Below, piece by piece: positions 22,601 through 30,000 of a stretch of DNA of 64,000 bases (its first letter is position 1; each line of letters opens with the position of its first letter). Position numbers and translations under genes: made by a program. Source of the stretch: Chryseobacterium gleum (GTDB lineage: Bacteria; Bacteroidota; Bacteroidia; Flavobacteriales_D; Sanyastnellaceae); assembly GCA_945874695.1 (NCBI GenBank), contig CAMCHP010000003.1, forward strand, positions 21,862-85,861, written 5' to 3'. The notes below the pieces were generated by a model. That model had not been told where the DNA came from and searched no databases. It saw nothing but the letters and a program-made list of their open reading frames with translations.

Positions 22601-24010
22601 TACCAGTTCACAGGTACGGGTGACCTCGTTACTGTAACCACTTGTGGTTCTGTAATCGGGGCAGACCTTACCGTGTACGAAGGCGCTGACTGTGCTTCTG
22701 CATTGACGTGTGTTACGGGCTTGGAAGGTTACGAAGTATGTGATTTCTTTAGTGCTGATGACAGCGCAATCACCTTCATCTCGGGTGTTGGTGTGAACTA
22801 CTACTTTGTAGTGGCCGGTGAAGCTGGATCATTTGTTCTGGACGTTACTTGTACACCAATTGTTGAGGGTTGTACCAACCCAGTTGCTTACAACTACAAT
22901 GCCGCGGCAAACTTCGACGATGGAACTTGTGACTTCTTCTCTGGAACATGTGTTGGTGCTGGTACACCAGTTCAATTGAACATGTTCGATAGCTTCGGCG
23001 ACGGATGGGATAACACAACCTACACCATCACCAACGGTGCTGGAGATGTAATCGCAACTGGTAACATTGACAACGCGTTGTACAGCGAAGACGAAAACAA
23101 CTTCGTAGGTCCAGAATTCGGATTTGACTTGATCTGTCTCCAAGACGGTTGCTACACCATTACCATTGCTGACGGATTCTTCCCTGGTGAAGTATCTTAC
23201 GACTTGGTAGACGAGTTTGGCAACTCATTGGCTTCTGGTGCGGGCTTTGGCTCAAACAGCTTCACCATTGGTGGTGCGGTGTGTGGCTGTACTGATTCAG
23301 GTGCTTGTAACTTTGATCCAGCTGCAACAGACAACGACGGTTCATGTGAATTTATCACATGTGCAGGTTGTACTGATGCTGCTGCTTGTAACTTCGATCC
23401 TTCAGCTACCATCGATGATGGATCTTGCTGTGCTGACAACTGTGTGACCATCCAAATGAGCGATTTATTCGGTGATGGTTGGAACGGAGCAAGCTACCAG
23501 ATCTTCACAATTGACGGATTGCTAGTTGCAACTGGCGACTTGAACAACGCTCAAGTTGGTAACGGTACTTCAACTGGAACAGACGTGATCTGTTTGGCTG
23601 ATGGCTGCTACTTCATCTCTGTACCTGGTGGATTCTTCCCGGGTGAAGTGTCTTGGAACCTCTTCGGTATCAACGGTGCACCACTTTCAGGTGGTGGCAA
23701 CGCTGGTCTTGATGGTAGCTTGATCTTCTCTGTAGGTGCAGGTGCTTGTGTGGTAGGATGTACAGAGCCTGTGGCTTGTAACTACGACCCCGCTGCGAAC
23801 ATCTCTGATTGTGAGTCTTGTGAATACAGCTCATGTTTAGGTTGTACTTATGCCGGAGCGACGAACTTCGATGCTGCTGCTGTAATTGACGATGGTTCAT
23901 GTTTGTTCGATCTCTCGAACCCATGTCCTGCTGACTTGAACGAAGACGGCATCGTGAACACAACTGACCTCTTGTCGTTCCTCGGAGCGTTCGGGACCAT
24001 TTGTAACTAA
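19634..24010 (+). CDS. Giant Cys-rich secreted protein with GCTDP and FGDGWNG repeats and dockerin-like C-terminus
   Basis: The 1458-aa protein has a signal peptide (ends SSSYAQ, residue 28). About eleven copies of a Cys motif of the form GCTDP.A.NYDP.A..DDGSC occur (for example near residues 155, 295, 414, 440, 577, 871, 1079, 1217, 1244, 1374, 1402). Four copies of a module starting F.D.FGDGW(N/D) and continuing ICL..GCY.F.V..G.FPGE.SW.L lie near 325, 475, 1117 and 1276. CUB-like (about 180-290) and pre-peptidase-like (about 605-740) beta domains lie between them. The end, CPADLNEDGIVNTTDLL, resembles an EF-hand/dockerin calcium loop, and no classical T9SS type A/B domain is visible. It is probably a calcium-binding surface or matrix protein. 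Confidence 0.8.
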   Translation: MKSIFIRCSFALLTLAFMAFGASSSYAQCTYAGTNYGNVTPAGVGATFTQTFVWGGDHYSLDVVAGSVYRVSFCAAEGGVTAFDTQITVFNSALQVAAGGYNDDFCGAGSQVEFTATETATWTIQVNQYFCAVNSGPNATMVVRYVSSAGLPDEGCTDPTALNYDPAAITDDGSCIVPDCVDAPEQWSYCYPNGDNSTFIWNPTNAGDNIIIEFLQGSIESNTWDDIVITDGPGGAVLYTNGAVTTNLAGLIVETVSGNGLVITITSDSSVSCGSGSFLQMIADVYCATEAVLGCTDPAASNYDPAATIDDGSCVFCSGTLVTLDMFDAFGDGWNGATYNFVDGNGVTVASGTMTGSFAQNVICLDNGCYTFNVGGGTFDGEISWTLSNIIGGSLSGGAPSSQLVQVGATCVPGCTDPTACNFDASADFNFGCDFVSCAGCTDPFATNYDPAATLDDGSCILCNAGEILLFIDMTDTFGDGWDGALWSIVTTGGTFIDSGDIDNAAEGDGASFGTDAVCLAPGCYLFNVTGGLFPAEVGWSLTDQLGNFYGAQSSPNGVAVNYPIDFGFTGICDFPGCTNPIAINFLPSATIDDGSCLLPPANNDVCDAEGITCGIPATGTTEFATDNEGLIGTFCGTPNISSPGVWYEFNAAADQQVTVSTCTSLGGDTKIHVFAGAPDCTQLVCIGGNDDGCGLGSLLSSITFTAQTGFNYFILVSEFGVGTGIDFTLTVDCQSCDAIPTNDDCVDALPQVSGIPFSGSTCCSNPSDAPNFAAGFGTAYDQFFVFNSSDYDTFFFEVVNTGGTNVGLMIYDGDCNTLDDVAGCVVAGTCAGSIEAFLPLTPNTDYYFAVFTTDAAGCGDYTFTTTGIYLGCTDPTAANFDPIANQDDGTCDYTGVTQANDDCANAEAIACGDTVEGSTGGATTSVEAVACAGGGVTCAAAPGFGVDTSSACYEEVVLNDPFCCNNIWDAFCQGAYDACAGGGAGDVWYQFTGTGDLVTVTTCGSVIGADLTVYEGADCASALTCVTGLEGYEVCDFFSADDSAITFISGVGVNYYFVVAGEAGSFVLDVTCTPIVEGCTNPVAYNYNAAANFDDGTCDFFSGTCVGAGTPVQLNMFDSFGDGWDNTTYTITNGAGDVIATGNIDNALYSEDENNFVGPEFGFDLICLQDGCYTITIADGFFPGEVSYDLVDEFGNSLASGAGFGSNSFTIGGAVCGCTDSGACNFDPAATDNDGSCEFITCAGCTDAAACNFDPSATIDDGSCCADNCVTIQMSDLFGDGWNGASYQIFTIDGLLVATGDLNNAQVGNGTSTGTDVICLADGCYFISVPGGFFPGEVSWNLFGINGAPLSGGGNAGLDGSLIFSVGAGACVVGCTEPVACNYDPAANISDCESCEYSSCLGCTYAGATNFDAAAVIDDGSCLFDLSNPCPADLNEDGIVNTTDLLSFLGAFGTICN

Positions 24011-24037
24011 GTTGAATTAACCAAAAAAAGAAGGTAG

Positions 24038-24064
24038 CCCCGACCTGGAAGGTCCAGGTCGGGG
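24038..24064 (+). terminator. Strong 11-bp hairpin between two large secreted-protein genes
   Basis: The arms CCCCGACCTGG and CCAGGTCGGGG pair perfectly around an AAGGT loop, 27 bp after the stop of the 1458-aa gene. No T-run follows on the plus strand, so it may act as an mRNA 3' stabiliser or partial terminator. On the minus strand the stem is followed by a T-rich stretch. Confidence 0.6.
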
Positions 24065-24097
24065 TCAACTTCAAAGTTTAACTATAATTCTAGCACT

Positions 24098-26839
24098 ATG
24101 AAACGACTATTATTGTTAGTCACAGCTTTTGCAGCCTGGTTTTCCAGCACTGCTCAGCTTAACGGTGTAGTAATCGAGGAACACAACCCTCAGATTCAAG
24201 CACCAGGCTATGTAGCTCCAGCAGGTATGGTGACATACCGCATCTATGCTGAGTTTGCGAGCCCTCTTGACAAAGTTTCGGCTTTGTACGGTTTGCCGTT
24301 GATTGTTAATGCTCAGGCGGTTGGGCCTTGCCAACAGACGAGGATTGAAACCACGACTTCGTGGTTTAACGAATCAATGTTTGGGTCTAACCTAGGTGCA
24401 GGTGTGAACTGTGCATTCTTCGGATTCGTGCCTGTTATCGCAGCTGACTCATGGTTGTCGATTGGCGCACAGTGTAACTCAGACGCTGGTGCGGCTGAGA
24501 TTCAGGCAGCGGTAATTGATCCGCCGTCATTGAACCCTCACTTCACCACAAACAACGGAACCAGCTTCGTCATGAATGATGGGGCGGTTTTTACCCTCTT
24601 CACATCACCTTCAGGTTTTGGTAGCGGTCCAAATAACCGTGTGTTGCTTGCGCAATTGACAACTTCTGGAGAAATTTCTTATGAGTTGAACCTTCAGGTT
24701 TTCTTGGGAAATAACCAAGCGAACGAGGTGCGTTACGTAGCAAGCACTGGTTGCAATGGTGATAACCCAGCAATTGAAGTCGATGGTTCGCAGCTCGGTT
24801 TGGTTTACCCAGCTCCAGTTGTTGGTGTACCAGGTTGTACCGATGCCCTCGCATGTAACTTTGATCCATCAGCAACCATCGACGATGGTTCTTGTTTGGC
24901 TCTTGATGAGTGCGGTAACTGTGGTGGAACTGAAACTACGGGTTGTACAGATCCAACAGCTTGTAACTACGACATGAACGCTGGTTGTGATGACGGTTCT
25001 TGCTTGGCTCTTGATGAGTGCGGTAACTGTGGTGGAACTGAAACTACGGGTTGTACCGATCCAGCAGCATGTAACTACGACATGAACGCTGGTTGTGATG
25101 ATGGTTCTTGCTTGACATTGGATGCTTGCGGAAACTGTGGTGGTACTGACACTGCAGGTTGTACTGATCCAACTGCATGTAACTACGACATGAACGCTGG
25201 TTGTGATGATGGTTCTTGCTTGACATTGGATGCTTGCGGCAACTGTGGTGGTACTGACACCGCTGGTTGTACTGATCCAACTGCATGTAACTACGACATG
25301 AACGCTGATTGCGACGACAATTCTTGTATCCTTCCTGACGGATGTACGAATCCAGCTGCTTGTAACTTCGATGCCAATGCATTGTGTGACGACGGATCTT
25401 GTGATCTAGGTCCTTGTGATGTGTTTGGTTGTACTGATGTTGCAGCATGTAACTATGATCCCGCAGCAACTATCGATGATGGCTCATGTGTTGCAGGTCC
25501 ATGCATCAACGATCTTTCATCTTTGGCTTACGCACTTCCAATGAACGCTTTGGGTGTGTGTGCAGGCTTCTCGGGTGAAGATATCGATGCTGCAACTATC
25601 GCATCTCCTGAAGGTCAAGGTTTCTCACAGGGTGACGGTCGTGACTTGTGGTACAGCTTCGTACCTACAACTTCTGCGGTACGTCTTGAAGTGAATACTT
25701 CTGACTTCGACGCGTTGATCGAATTGCAAGATGCTTCTAACAACCTCGTTGCACTAGAAGACGTTGTATTCGTAAACGGTTCTGAAGCAATGAACATCGA
25801 TGGCTTGACTGTAGGTGCAACTTACTTGGTACGTGTTTACTCTTGGTTGACGACTGACGCTCCTGCGTTGTTCGACATCTGTGTGCAAGCAGTTCCTTCT
25901 TCACGTTGTGACTACGGTCCTGGTCCATACAGCTTGTGTAACACCTTCAAGGGTCGTTGGTTAACTGGTGCTGATGATTACATCTTCACCTTCACATCAC
26001 AAACTGACGGTTCTGAATATGTGAAGCAACAAGGTGCTGCGAACACATTCGTGCAACTCTTCACTGTTGCTGATCTCCAGTGGGGTGACAACTACGACGT
26101 AGAGGTTAGCGTAATGTTTGACCTTCTCGACGGTGCTGGAAACATGGAAACGGTAGTTGTTGAAACGAACGAGCCATGTGAAATCACAGTCAATGCTCAA
26201 CCAGCTGCACAATTGTCTCCTTCAGACAACCAAGCGAACTTCGGACCACACTTCCTCGGAAACTATGTGTCTGCCACACCTTGGGTTTGCAGCACTGTAG
26301 ACTGGACATGGGTGTTCGTAAACACAGATGGTTCACAGTTACCGATCACGCACCAACGTGGTACTAGCAACCGTTTCTTGCGTTTGAGTGACGTTCCAGG
26401 CCTTCAGCCAGGTGCGGTTTACGAAGTAACTGTGAAGCCTGAGTTCTCAAATGGCTCTGCAACTGACTTCGGAGCTACTCAGCTTCTTGCTATCATCGGT
26501 TCTGCTGGTATGGCAACCGAAATCGAGACGCCAGTGGCTGTTCTTGACAACGCTGATCGCTTCTCAACAGAAGAAGAGAGCACATTGGCTATCTACCCGA
26601 ACCCGAACAAAGGTGAGTTCGTTAACTTGAACGTAACCAACATCGCTGATGGTGTAGATCGTATTACTGTTGACATCTATGACACTTACGGTAAACTTGT
26701 GATCAGCCGTCAACTTGCTACCACTGGTAGCCAGTTGAACGTGATCATGCCACTTGACGGTATTGCGTCTGGTGTTTACACTGTAAGCATCATCGTTAAC
26801 GGTGAAGTGCGCACTGAACGTATGATCGTTCAGAAATAA
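24098..26839 (+). CDS. Large Cys-rich T9SS type A secreted protein with 36-aa tandem repeats
   Basis: The 913-aa protein has a signal peptide (MKRLLLLVTAFAAWFSSTAQ). The N-terminal beta-rich domain (20-240) ends at VPGCTDALACNFDP. A tandem array follows with the 36-residue unit GCTDPTACNYDMNAGCDDGSC plus ALDECGNCGGTETT, four full copies, one truncated copy and two more distant GCT units (about 246-465). Then come a pre-peptidase-like domain (470-600) and two modules resembling those of the 566-aa protein at 2021-3721. The end carries LAIYPNPNKGEF and IASGVYTVSI, a T9SS type A sorting domain. It lies 88 bp downstream of a related large gene and is probably in one transcription unit. Confidence 0.88.
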   Translation: MKRLLLLVTAFAAWFSSTAQLNGVVIEEHNPQIQAPGYVAPAGMVTYRIYAEFASPLDKVSALYGLPLIVNAQAVGPCQQTRIETTTSWFNESMFGSNLGAGVNCAFFGFVPVIAADSWLSIGAQCNSDAGAAEIQAAVIDPPSLNPHFTTNNGTSFVMNDGAVFTLFTSPSGFGSGPNNRVLLAQLTTSGEISYELNLQVFLGNNQANEVRYVASTGCNGDNPAIEVDGSQLGLVYPAPVVGVPGCTDALACNFDPSATIDDGSCLALDECGNCGGTETTGCTDPTACNYDMNAGCDDGSCLALDECGNCGGTETTGCTDPAACNYDMNAGCDDGSCLTLDACGNCGGTDTAGCTDPTACNYDMNAGCDDGSCLTLDACGNCGGTDTAGCTDPTACNYDMNADCDDNSCILPDGCTNPAACNFDANALCDDGSCDLGPCDVFGCTDVAACNYDPAATIDDGSCVAGPCINDLSSLAYALPMNALGVCAGFSGEDIDAATIASPEGQGFSQGDGRDLWYSFVPTTSAVRLEVNTSDFDALIELQDASNNLVALEDVVFVNGSEAMNIDGLTVGATYLVRVYSWLTTDAPALFDICVQAVPSSRCDYGPGPYSLCNTFKGRWLTGADDYIFTFTSQTDGSEYVKQQGAANTFVQLFTVADLQWGDNYDVEVSVMFDLLDGAGNMETVVVETNEPCEITVNAQPAAQLSPSDNQANFGPHFLGNYVSATPWVCSTVDWTWVFVNTDGSQLPITHQRGTSNRFLRLSDVPGLQPGAVYEVTVKPEFSNGSATDFGATQLLAIIGSAGMATEIETPVAVLDNADRFSTEEESTLAIYPNPNKGEFVNLNVTNIADGVDRITVDIYDTYGKLVISRQLATTGSQLNVIMPLDGIASGVYTVSIIVNGEVRTERMIVQK
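24833..25339 (+). repeat. 108-bp tandem repeat array in secreted protein gene
   Basis: GGTTGTAC/T unit starts occur at 24833, 24941, 25049, 25157 and 25265, each exactly 108 bp apart; the fifth unit is cut to 75 bp before the next GCT motif. Third and fourth units are almost identical at DNA level, indicating recent duplication or gene conversion. Confidence 0.9.
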
Positions 26840-26896
26840 GAATCAATTCCAGGTATGACTTCTTGAGGTCAATATCTTGGTGCAATATTCGAAAAG

Positions 26897-26926
26897 AGCC
26901 CTCGGAGTATTCCGGGGGCTTTTTTT
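26897..26926 (+). terminator. Rho-independent terminator after T9SS gene
   Basis: The arms AGCCCTCGGA and TCCGGGGGCT pair over 10 bp (one G-T) around GTAT and are followed by TTTTTT. It ends the 24098-26839 transcript. Confidence 0.9.
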
Positions 26927-26950
26927 ATCTTCACTTTCTATAGGAATAGT

Positions 26951-27832
26951 ATGAAATCAGTATTTGTTTCGCTCGCTTTCTTGCTTGCTGTCACTGCTGT
27001 AAGAGCGCAGGCAATCACATACAACCAACCAGAAGAGGCCATCAAAGCCAAGCAAGTCGTCGTGAGTGACTTTGGCTTTGATCTCAGCAATGAACAACAA
27101 ACAAGCCTCAAGTTGACTTGGCCGAGCCTCAACTTTGATCGCAAGTGCAATGTGGAGTCTCTGCGCGATTCGTCGCTCTTATTCGTTCAAGTCGAAGCAT
27201 TGGATCAGAAACGGCAGCGAATTGTAGTCTATAAGGGAGGTAAAGGTTTGGTCTCTGCTCGGCGGGGCAGCTTGCCCAATGGCGCAAGCGTTCTTGCATG
27301 CCTTACGGTTGAGCAAGGTTCAATTAAGCCTCAGCTCGTTCCCACGTACCTTTTGGCTCTGCGTGACATGCTCGACCTCGGTTTCAACCATGCCTCTGAT
27401 CGTCACGCGCGCGCGATGAAGAGCGATCTAGAATGGTTGGCTTTGAACAATACGGTGTACATCGACTCCTTGCACCTGTCTGATTTTTTTCGGAACCAAG
27501 AAGGGCTAGCCAAGCTCGGTATTGACAATGTGGTGTACGCGAACTACCTCGACGTGGCTGAAACTTTAGGCAAGAAGGCTGACGAGAAGAGCAAAGGGCT
27601 CTGGGTAACTCGGCAATTGGTAACCTATGGCAAACAAGAGTACGTGCAAACCTACATTTTCAACCTCAACAAAGGATTGCAATTCTTCGTCGAAGAGCCC
27701 CGCGTAAAATACGGTTCTTTTGAAATTGCTAAGAATTACCTCATGCATCTCTTCCGTCCTGAACGCGGCGAACCGATCAAAGACCCCGATCTACTTGATA
27801 AACCTGATTTTGTCGTTCAGCGCCAATTCTAA
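26951..27832 (+). CDS. Secreted protein of unknown function
   Basis: The 293-aa protein has a clear signal peptide (MKSVFVSLAFLLAVTAVRAQ, cleavage near residue 20). The rest is mixed alpha/beta with many basic and acidic residues, and has no cysteine pair, T9SS domain, lipobox or catalytic motif that I recognise. It follows a strong terminator by 25 bp, so it has its own promoter; TATCTTCA at 26926 is an imperfect -7 candidate. It converges with the M28 peptidase gene with only 3 bp between stop codons. A periplasmic location is likely. Confidence 0.65.
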   Translation: MKSVFVSLAFLLAVTAVRAQAITYNQPEEAIKAKQVVVSDFGFDLSNEQQTSLKLTWPSLNFDRKCNVESLRDSSLLFVQVEALDQKRQRIVVYKGGKGLVSARRGSLPNGASVLACLTVEQGSIKPQLVPTYLLALRDMLDLGFNHASDRHARAMKSDLEWLALNNTVYIDSLHLSDFFRNQEGLAKLGIDNVVYANYLDVAETLGKKADEKSKGLWVTRQLVTYGKQEYVQTYIFNLNKGLQFFVEEPRVKYGSFEIAKNYLMHLFRPERGEPIKDPDLLDKPDFVVQRQF

Positions 27833-27835
27833 AGG

Positions 27836-29221
27836 CTATTTTACAAGCCTGTGGCTATCGAGCATGTAAATCCATGCCGCAAGTGATGCAGCACCCAATT
27901 CGAGTTCGCGCTTGTTCACAGTCTCGAAAACATCGCGCTGCGAGTGATGGTAGTCAAAATAACGCTGTGGATCAGGCACCAAGCCGAAAAGCATGACGTA
28001 ATCGTCTTTTAACGGACGAATATCGACGCCACTCCATCCGCGGCGTAATAGATGAATGTCATATGCCTCAAACAGGGGAAACCACGATTTGAGCGTGGCA
28101 TATTGCGCGTCAGTGGCTTCAGTACTGAAACCCCGCGGTGAGAAGCCGCCAGCGTCTGATTCAACGGCAGCATAGTGCACTTCGCCCTTTGCTTTGGCCA
28201 CTGCCGCGTACGTTTCGCCTCCGCGATTGCCGTTTTCTTCATTCACATACAACACTACACGTATGCTATGTTTCGGCTGATAACCGATGGCTTTGAATAT
28301 GCGAAGAACTTCCATCGACTGCACGATTCCAGCCCCATCGTCATGGGCCCCTTCGCCAATGTCCCAGGAGTCTAAATGACCGCCAACTACGATGTACTCA
28401 TCCGGATAGGTGCTGCCTTTAATCTCGGCAATTACATTGTGTTGCTCTACGTCGGCATACGCCGTACAATTGAGCTCCAAGGTAAATTTGAGGTCGGGAT
28501 GCGCACGCAGCGCATCTTTTAATCGCTGTGCATCAACCGTACTAATCGCTGCCGCTGGAATGGGCGTCACATCAGGCTGGTAGCCCATTGCACCCGTATG
28601 AGGAAAGGTATCCAAGGCGTGGGTCAACGAACGTACCAAGGTGCCCACAGCGCCATACCGCGAAGCAGCACTTGCTCCATCGCTCCGCTGGTCGAAGGCA
28701 CCCCCATAGGCTGATCCGGTGTTGATCATCAAAGGGTCCATCGGGCGGTTAAAAAACACAATCTTACCAGCCACCTGTTCGCGTGGAAGGGCCTCTAAAT
28801 CTTCAATTCGCTTCACCTCAACAACTCCAGCTTCTAAACTTGCAGCGGTGCCGACCGAGCCACCTAAGGCCGTAATATTGACTTTGTTGAAGCGTCCGTT
28901 GATCCAATAACCACCGAGGGCATGGCTGCCGCGCGTCCACTTCGGAACCATCACCGGTTGCAGCCACAACGAATCGGGTTTATAAGTTTGCAAAACGCTG
29001 GCGCCCCATGCTATGGCGGCATCCAGCTGGGGCGATCCACTTAGGCGGTGCCCGATTTGCTTGCATAAGGTTTCCAAATTGGCGTAACATTCACCGCGCC
29101 CGAGGGCCTCGTCGTAAATTTTACGCACCATCAGTGAATCATCGCGGTACCCATCCTGCGCTGAGCAGAAAAAAGAAAAAAGAAGCGCTGTAGCCAGCAA
29201 GCCGTGTTTTATTGCATCCAT
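27836..29221 (-). CDS. M28-family zinc metallopeptidase with PA domain
   Basis: The 461-aa secreted enzyme has a signal peptide (LLATALLFSFFCSAQ, ending near residue 22). The PA insert (about 130-250) is followed by the M28 metal motifs VVGGHLDSWDIGEGAHDDGAG (split: GGHLDSWD at about 281, GAHDDGAG at about 291), YVNEENGNRGG (catalytic/metal Glu pair, about 330), VESDAGG and the last ligand in YHHSQRDVFE (about 425). The family includes carboxypeptidase Q-type aminopeptidases/dipeptidases that degrade exported peptides. It overlaps the SDR gene by 13 bp and is probably co-transcribed with it. Confidence 0.9.
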   Translation of the reverse strand: MDAIKHGLLATALLFSFFCSAQDGYRDDSLMVRKIYDEALGRGECYANLETLCKQIGHRLSGSPQLDAAIAWGASVLQTYKPDSLWLQPVMVPKWTRGSHALGGYWINGRFNKVNITALGGSVGTAASLEAGVVEVKRIEDLEALPREQVAGKIVFFNRPMDPLMINTGSAYGGAFDQRSDGASAASRYGAVGTLVRSLTHALDTFPHTGAMGYQPDVTPIPAAAISTVDAQRLKDALRAHPDLKFTLELNCTAYADVEQHNVIAEIKGSTYPDEYIVVGGHLDSWDIGEGAHDDGAGIVQSMEVLRIFKAIGYQPKHSIRVVLYVNEENGNRGGETYAAVAKAKGEVHYAAVESDAGGFSPRGFSTEATDAQYATLKSWFPLFEAYDIHLLRRGWSGVDIRPLKDDYVMLFGLVPDPQRYFDYHHSQRDVFETVNKRELELGAASLAAWIYMLDSHRLVK

Positions 29222-29973
29222 GAGCCGTTGTTGATGTCGATGCCCTGACCGGTCATTGAGTTTTGAGCGCCTGAAAATAAGAATTCAACGAGTTTAGCGA
29301 CCTCCTGGGGCAAGCTCATGCGCTGCAAAGGCACATAGCCCATTTGCGTGTCAAAAGCGGCTTGAAAGGGCTCTCCGGCACGATCTGCGAGCAACTGAAT
29401 GCCGGCGCGTGCCATGTCGGTATCAACCCAACCCGGACACAAGGCATTTACCAATATACGCGATGAGGCCAGCTCCACAGCTAAAGCGCGTGTAAGCCCC
29501 AATAAGCCCGTTTTTGAGGTGCAATAGGCGGTGTAATTCGGAACTCCAAAGCGTGCTAAACACGATGATGTGATCAAAATATGCCGAAAATCTTGCTTGC
29601 TCTGCTTCAGGTAAGGCAAGGTCTCCATGATGCTGTTGTAGGTTCCAGTGAGGTTCGTGTCGATGATTTCTTGCCAGCGATCGCCCGCACCGTAAGTGTT
29701 TTCGCCGCCGATGCCTGCGTTGGCAAACAAGGCGAATATGTCGCGCTTCTCAGGAGAGATGTTCGCTATGGCCGCCCGCAGCGCTTGCTGGTCGCTGATG
29801 TCAACAGCCAAGGTTACATGCTGGTCAGCATTTGGAAGCTGCCTCCGTACTTCTTCCAGTTTGTCGGCTCTACGGCCAATAAGTACGAGGTGATGCGCAC
29901 TGTTCTGTGCAAGTTGCTGGGCGGTTGCGCTGCCCATGCCGCTGCCGGCACCCGTGATGAGTATGGTTTTCAT
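29209..29973 (-). CDS. SDR-family oxidoreductase
   Basis: The 254-aa protein is a classical short-chain dehydrogenase: ITGAGSGMGSATA (residues 6-18), the basic/hydrophobic LIGRRADKLEEV after beta-2 that favours NADP, NAGIGGE (about 86), the active-site Ser in ITSSCLARFG and YTAYCTSKTG (Tyr-x3-Lys, about 154), and CPGWVDTDMA. Similar proteins act as 3-hydroxy-acyl or serine-type dehydrogenases (YdfG-like), but the substrate cannot be assigned. The start codon is only a few bases downstream of a TATATTTG box. Confidence 0.87.
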   Translation of the reverse strand: MKTILITGAGSGMGSATAQQLAQNSAHHLVLIGRRADKLEEVRRQLPNADQHVTLAVDISDQQALRAAIANISPEKRDIFALFANAGIGGENTYGAGDRWQEIIDTNLTGTYNSIMETLPYLKQSKQDFRHILITSSCLARFGVPNYTAYCTSKTGLLGLTRALAVELASSRILVNALCPGWVDTDMARAGIQLLADRAGEPFQAAFDTQMGYVPLQRMSLPQEVAKLVEFLFSGAQNSMTGQGIDINNGSWMQ

Positions 29974-29978
29974 GTGTG

Positions 29979-29986
29979 CAAATATA
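29979..29986 (-). promoter_or_regulatory. -7 box TATATTTG upstream of SDR/M28 pair
   Basis: A perfect TAnnTTTG on the minus strand ends 5 bp before the ATG at 29973, so the predicted transcript would have almost no leader. Confidence 0.45.
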
Positions 29987-30000
29987 GGGGAGTAGGCGGG

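Noticed and set aside
24833..25339. CRISPR-like regular repeat
   Set aside because: Units are contiguous 108-bp coding repeats without unique spacers, in frame with a secreted protein.
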